Of a DNA stretch of 12,568 nucleotides, positions 12,012-12,568 are shown in pieces (the stretch's first letter is position 1; every line of letters starts with the position of its first letter). The DNA is from JBKPDV01 sp046728075 (GTDB lineage Bacteria > Acidobacteriota > Thermoanaerobaculia > UBA5066 > Gp7-AA6), in assembly GCA_046728075.1 (NCBI GenBank), contig JBKPDV010000264.1, positions 1 to 12,568 of the forward strand, given 5' to 3'. Below the pieces are notes generated by a model, which saw nothing but the letters and a program-made list of their open reading frames with translations, did not search any database and was not told where the DNA came from. A program made the translations under genes and the position numbers.

Positions 12012-12250
12012 GCTCCCTTCGGTCTCATCGGCGTTTAGGGGGCTATCGGATAGGCTTGGGTGTGGGCGCAGGACCAACCCACGGACGGCAAGGGAAAAGG
12101 CCGGCCCGCGGTCCGGCGCATGTGGTTGGGAAGATTGAGGAATTCGCCAACGCCACCGATACCCCCTGCTGGCGCTTTCACCAAATAGTCGAAGGATTTC
12201 AAGCATCCGAGCGCCGTCGCCTCGGATCGCCCCGAGGCGCGGGGCCATGA
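12008..12250 (+). CDS. Possible 80-residue protein bridging transglycosylase and relaxase
   Basis: This frame begins with an ATG overlapping the transglycosylase stop (ATGA at 12008-12011) and ends with a TGA overlapping the relaxase start (ATGA at 12247-12250), the same junction type as most of this operon. It reads MSSLRSHRRLGGYRIGLG at the start, is glycine and arginine rich, then has the more protein-like KIEEFANATDTPCWRFHQI. I recognise no family. Third codon positions are clearly less GC-rich than in neighbours, with TTA, ATA and GGA codons, which argues against an ordinary gene. The same bases are the best place for oriT. The frame may serve translational coupling to the relaxase rather than encode a useful product. 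Confidence 0.35.
   Translation: MSSLRSHRRLGGYRIGLGVGAGPTHGRQGKRPARGPAHVVGKIEEFANATDTPCWRFHQIVEGFQASERRRLGSPRGAGP
12012..12246. other. Candidate oriT region upstream of the relaxase
   Basis: The 235 bases before the relaxase contain a palindrome CTATC-G-GATAG (12043-12053), GTGGG/CCCAC arms (12062-12066, 12078-12082) and GCCGG/CCGGC arms (12100-12104, 12113-12117). The minus strand reads CCTATCCG across 12047-12054, resembling the CCTATCCTG of the RP4 nick region. Conjugative origins usually lie next to the relaxase gene, and base composition differs from the coding sequence around it. No nick site can be proven from sequence alone. Confidence 0.4.
12218..12239 (+). promoter_or_regulatory. 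Hairpin covering the relaxase Shine-Dalgarno region
   Basis: CGCCTCGG (12218-12225) pairs exactly with CCGAGGCG (12232-12239) around ATCGCC. The 3' arm contains GAGG (12234-12237), the likely Shine-Dalgarno for the ATG at 12247. Translation of the preceding 80-codon frame would open this stem. Confidence 0.45.
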
Positions 12251-12568
12251 CGACGCGCGACGACGACCTGCGCGTCCGGCCTGGGCGCATCCATCATGGC
12301 AACCGTGGCGCCAAGCGCCCGCAGACCTTTGTTGGCGAGGTGATGAGGGCCGCGAAGAAGGCCGGGCATGTCGGCAACAGCTTCCGATCGAGCCAGGGCC
12401 GGAGCCGCTCCCGGTTCGGCCGTGGCCGCCGGGCGGCGGTCTCGATCCGGCTGCGATCGAACGCACGGCGCGTGGTGATGAAGGCGCGCGTGGTCCGCCA
12501 CCAGGGAGCGCGCTTCCGGTCGGCGCCGCTGCCGAAGCACATCACTTACCTCAAGCGCGAAGGCGTGA
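12247..12568 (+). CDS. Relaxase (VirD2-like, DUF3363 type), 5' part
   Basis: The frame is open from 12247 to the window end, giving the first 107 residues. It starts MTTRDDDLRVRPGRIHHGNR and continues with TFVGEVMRAAKKAGHVGNSF, a strongly basic Arg/Ser/Gly stretch with FGRGRRAA, then RRVVMKARVVRHQG, FRSAPLPKHITYLKREGV. This is the N-terminus of the large VirD2/DUF3363 relaxases of alphaproteobacterial ICEs (RlxS in ICEMlSymR7A). They nick oriT, stay attached to the 5' end and pilot the strand into the recipient. The catalytic Tyr and His motifs should follow beyond this window. The start overlaps the preceding small frame as ATGA and is 236 bases after the transglycosylase stop. Confidence 0.85.
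   Translation, partial: MTTRDDDLRVRPGRIHHGNRGAKRPQTFVGEVMRAAKKAGHVGNSFRSSQGRSRSRFGRGRRAAVSIRLRSNARRVVMKARVVRHQGARFRSAPLPKHITYLKREGV

Overview
The window is a high-GC segment whose gene content matches the conserved backbone of an alphaproteobacterial integrative and conjugative element (ICE), of the type known from Mesorhizobium symbiosis islands and related Rhizobiales elements. The evidence is the co-occurrence, on one strand, of a Toprim protein, a DUF2493 protein, a DUF736 protein, small regulators with DUF2285 or DUF6499 domains, an AlpA-type excisionase-like protein, RepA, ParA, a ribbon-helix-helix protein, a DUF2840 protein, a TraF-type S26 peptidase, a lytic transglycosylase and the start of a relaxase. 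No host housekeeping gene is present, so the host cannot be named below class level (Alphaproteobacteria likely, Hyphomicrobiales plausible).

Layout. 3-593: 3' part of a Toprim gene. 594-897: leader with an inverted repeat. 898-1836: DUF2493 (SLOG-fold) gene. 1839-4003: a 2.2-kb cassette bounded by 13-bp inverted repeats. It holds a divergent alpha/beta-hydrolase and LysR regulator pair and no transposase, and looks inserted into the backbone. 4300-4782: small membrane protein. 5329-5652: DUF736, followed by a strong hairpin. 5714-6220: stand-alone receiver protein. 6306-7786: regulatory block of an XRE repressor, a small DUF2285 protein, and a DUF6499/DUF2285 gene split by a frameshift. 7920-12568: a tightly coupled operon (excisionase-like, repA, parA, RHH, DUF2840, traF, transglycosylase, relaxase), most junctions being ATGA overlaps.

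How the genes fit together. The block 6306-8204 corresponds by domain content to the switch described for ICEMlSymR7A: QseC (XRE), QseM (small DUF2285 antiactivator), FseA (DUF6499 plus DUF2285, made by +1 programmed ribosomal frameshifting) and RdfS (excisionase). Here all four lie in tandem on one strand over about 1.9 kb. The fseA-like gene indeed needs a +1 shift to join its two halves, but the UUU-C slip site reported for R7A is not in the right phase. Either a different slip site is used or the gene is mutated. Downstream, the rdfS-like gene leads into a replication/partition module with a candidate origin inside the 3' end of repA (paired DnaA-box-like sequences, three iterons, then an AT-richer stretch), and then into mobilisation genes. 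A candidate oriT lies just before the relaxase, in a stretch that is also an 80-codon ORF joined to both neighbours by ATGA overlaps.

All homology statements come from reading the sequence and remembered family features; no search was run.
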